27,482 nucleotides of DNA from Prevotellaceae bacterium UBA711 (lineage in GTDB: Bacteria > Bacteroidota > Bacteroidia > Bacteroidales > Bacteroidaceae): NCBI GenBank assembly GCA_002297545.1, contig DBLZ01000041.1, positions 1-27,482 on the forward strand. The letters run 5' to 3'. Made by a program: the position numbers and the translations under genes. The notes beneath the pieces are model-generated. The model worked only from the letters and a program-made list of their open reading frames with translations. It was not told the origin of the DNA and ran no database searches. The number at the start of each line of letters is the position of its first letter. Positions within the stretch are counted from its first letter, which is position 1. This document shows positions 26,251-27,482 of this stretch, piece after piece.

Positions 26251-26709
26251 ATGGACAACTATCAACTTGACAGTATGGACGAGCAGATACTCGGCATGCT
26301 GATACACAATGCACGAACACCATTCCTGGAGATCGCCCGAGCCTGCGGCGTGTCCGGCACGGCCATACACCAGCGTGTACAGCGACTCACATCGCAGGGC
26401 ATCATACAAGGCACCGAGTACCGTATAGACCCAGCCCGCATAGGATATGGCACATGCGCATTCGTGGGACTGAAGATGAGCGACGACACCGACCTGCGGA
26501 AGATAGTGGATGCCCTGAGGGACATCCCCGAGGTGGTGGAGGTACACTGCACGGGCGAGGAATACGACCTGCTGGTAAAGCTCTATGCCCACGACAACAG
26601 CCACCTGTTCGAACTCATCCACATGAAGCTACGTCCCCTGGGGCTTGCACAGAGCAAGGTGATAGTGTCCATGCGCATGGTGCTGCAGAAGCAACTCAGC
26701 GTGTTCTGA
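26251..26709 (+). CDS. Lrp/AsnC-family transcriptional regulator
   Basis: A 152-aa protein. The N-terminal winged helix-turn-helix spans about residues 5-60 (MDEQILGMLIHNARTPFLEI, then VSGTAIHQRVQRLTSQGII as the recognition region). The C-terminal RAM ligand-binding domain (about 68-145) includes VEVHCTGEEYDLLVKL and the FELIHMKLRPL segment. Such proteins form octamers and respond to amino acids. Its position behind dapF-dapL and asnB and before metK suggests it senses an amino acid tied to these pathways, but the ligand cannot be read from sequence. It has its own promoter and a short leader. Confidence 0.92.
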   Translation: MDNYQLDSMDEQILGMLIHNARTPFLEIARACGVSGTAIHQRVQRLTSQGIIQGTEYRIDPARIGYGTCAFVGLKMSDDTDLRKIVDALRDIPEVVEVHCTGEEYDLLVKLYAHDNSHLFELIHMKLRPLGLAQSKVIVSMRMVLQKQLSVF

Positions 26710-26813
26710 CAGAGCAGAATTCCCTCTCCTACAAAGCGTAGATATAGACATCGCCGGTCAACGAGGCCAGTCCGTAGCGGAGATAACACGCACGCCAGAT
26801 GGAACTTAGACAC

Positions 26814-26836
26814 GCGGCCGTAAACCTTATGGCCGC
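26814..26836. terminator. Hairpin after the Lrp/AsnC gene, possible terminator
   Basis: GCGGCCGTAA and TTATGGCCGC form a 10-bp stem (one G-T pair) with an ACC loop, 105 bases after the stop codon. There is no T-tract on either strand, so its role is uncertain. The rest of 26710-26909 shows no gene. Confidence 0.4.
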
Positions 26837-26909
26837 AGGGCGTATGTTCCGATTGACACGGGTCGTATGGCTTCATGACAGGCAGACGCAAGTTTTGTGC
26901 CGCAAACGC

Positions 26910-26939
26910 TTGCCGTTTCCGTTTTTCTTTGTACCTTTG
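26910..26939 (+). promoter_or_regulatory. Bacteroidetes-type promoter for metK
   Basis: TTG (26910-26912), 19-bp spacer, TACCTTTG (26932-26939). The predicted start near 26946 gives a leader of about 170 nt, starting just before the SAM-II-like element. Confidence 0.75.
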
Positions 26940-26959
26940 CACCCGAGTTACATAACGAA

Positions 26960-27008
26960 TGTGGATAGATTTGGGCTGCTTGCAACCACAGAAAAAAATG
27001 CTAAAAGG
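26960..27008 (+). ncRNA. Candidate SAM-II-like riboswitch in the metK leader
   Basis: TGTGG (26960-26964) pairs with CCACA (26986-26990) as P1. The loop has GATTT, seven bases, then TTGCAA. After P1 an A-rich stretch leads to TGCTAAAAGG (26999-27008). The order and spacing (GAUUU, seven bases, UUGCAA, P1, A-rich linker, GCUAAA, GG) follow the SAM-II (metA motif) pseudoknot as I remember it. UUGC with GCUAA would form the core of P2 with a bulged U. The outer part of P2 is weaker than in the reference. Location just after a predicted start site and before an S-adenosylmethionine synthetase gene supports it. Confidence 0.5.
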
Positions 27009-27115
27009 AGAAGATCCGCCTGTCGCCACGAGGCAGAGCATGGGACTTCGAGGCATTCCGCCCTATTTCTTTCCCCATACCATTACTAATTAAAACCATT
27101 TAATTATTAAGCATT

Positions 27116-27482
27116 ATGGGTTACCTTTTCACTTCCGAATCCGTTTCCGAGGGACATCCCGACAAAGTTGCCGACCAAATTAGCGACGCCGTGTTGGATA
27201 AACTGCTGGCCTTTGACCCCGAGTCCAAGGTGGCATGCGAGACATTGGTCACCACAGGACAGGTGGTGCTGGCCGGAGAAGTAAAGACGCAGGCCTATGT
27301 GGACCTGCAGCGCATAGCCCGAGAGGTGATAAACCGCATCGGCTACACAAAGAGCGAGTACATGTTTGACGGCAACTCGTGCGGTGTGTTCAGCGCCATA
27401 CACGAACAGAGCGGCGACATAAACCGTGGCGTGGAGCGCGCCGAACGCGAGAACCAAGGTGCCGGCGACCAGGGCATGATGT
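27116..27482 (+). CDS. metK: S-adenosylmethionine synthetase (5' part, runs off the window)
   Basis: The ORF opens with ATG and is intact to the window edge, giving 122 codons of an enzyme normally 380-430 residues long. It makes S-adenosylmethionine from methionine and ATP. MGYLFTSESVSEGHPDKVADQ contains the EGHPDK ATP/methionine-site motif. TLVTTGQVVLAGEV, FDGNSCGVFSAIHEQS and the start of the GAGDQGMM motif follow in family order. The 3' end is outside the window. A promoter and a structured leader lie upstream. Confidence 0.93.
   Translation, partial: MGYLFTSESVSEGHPDKVADQISDAVLDKLLAFDPESKVACETLVTTGQVVLAGEVKTQAYVDLQRIAREVINRIGYTKSEYMFDGNSCGVFSAIHEQSGDINRGVERAERENQGAGDQGMM

Noticed and set aside
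26998..27093. 31-codon ORF in the metK leader
   Set aside because: Its ATG overlaps the GCTAAA part of the SAM-II-like element, and no motif or ribosome-binding signal supports it.

Overview
The window looks like a Bacteroidales chromosome, most likely Prevotellaceae-like (inference). Three things point there. Promoters match the Bacteroidetes sigma pattern TTG-N19-TAnnTTTG, for example 3368-3397 (-), 18266-18295 (-) and 26910-26939 (+). Start codons lack clear Shine-Dalgarno sequences. The gene set is also typical: type III glutamine synthetase, DapL aminotransferase, a long PurF paralogue, and a secreted protein ending in a GLYIVNGKK-type C-terminus. No tRNA, rRNA, transposase, recombinase, CRISPR array or defence gene is visible.

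Layout. (1) 1-3400, minus strand: a large secreted multi-module surface protein and a 60-residue peptide, ended by a strong hairpin. (2) 3400-4536: about 1.1 kb without genes, holding a nested-palindrome REP-like element, a 22-bp tandem repeat array, and a pair of perfect 31-bp inverted repeats whose right arm carries the promoter of the next gene (candidate invertible promoter). (3) 4537-5298, plus strand: a small secreted protein, followed by a run of hairpins. (4) 5616-18038, minus strand: an apparent operon of purF-like, carA, carB, pyrG and gltB. Its promoter is at 18266-18295 and its leader is about 220 nt and contains a second 22-bp repeat array. (5) 18516-26709, plus strand: a DapL-like pseudoenzyme, glnA (type III), asnB, dapF, dapL and an Lrp/AsnC regulator. 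(6) 27116 to the end: the 5' part of metK, preceded by a promoter and a leader that resembles a SAM-II aptamer.

How the genes fit together. The two divergent arms form a nitrogen hub. GlnA makes glutamine, and five neighbours spend its amide: GltB, PyrG, CarA, the PurF-like enzyme and AsnB. Products feed pyrimidines, phosphoribosylamine, asparagine and glutamate. DapL and DapF make meso-diaminopimelate for lysine and peptidoglycan, with glutamate as amino donor. The Lrp-type protein could link amino-acid status to these genes.

Most notable observations: the DapL paralogue at 18516-19745 has Arg at the position of the PLP-binding Lys (R248 against K248 in the intact DapL six kilobases away) plus other active-site changes; the candidate invertible promoter at 4200-4437; the SAM-II-like leader of metK; and two arrays of one 22-bp repeat family in two divergent intergenic regions.
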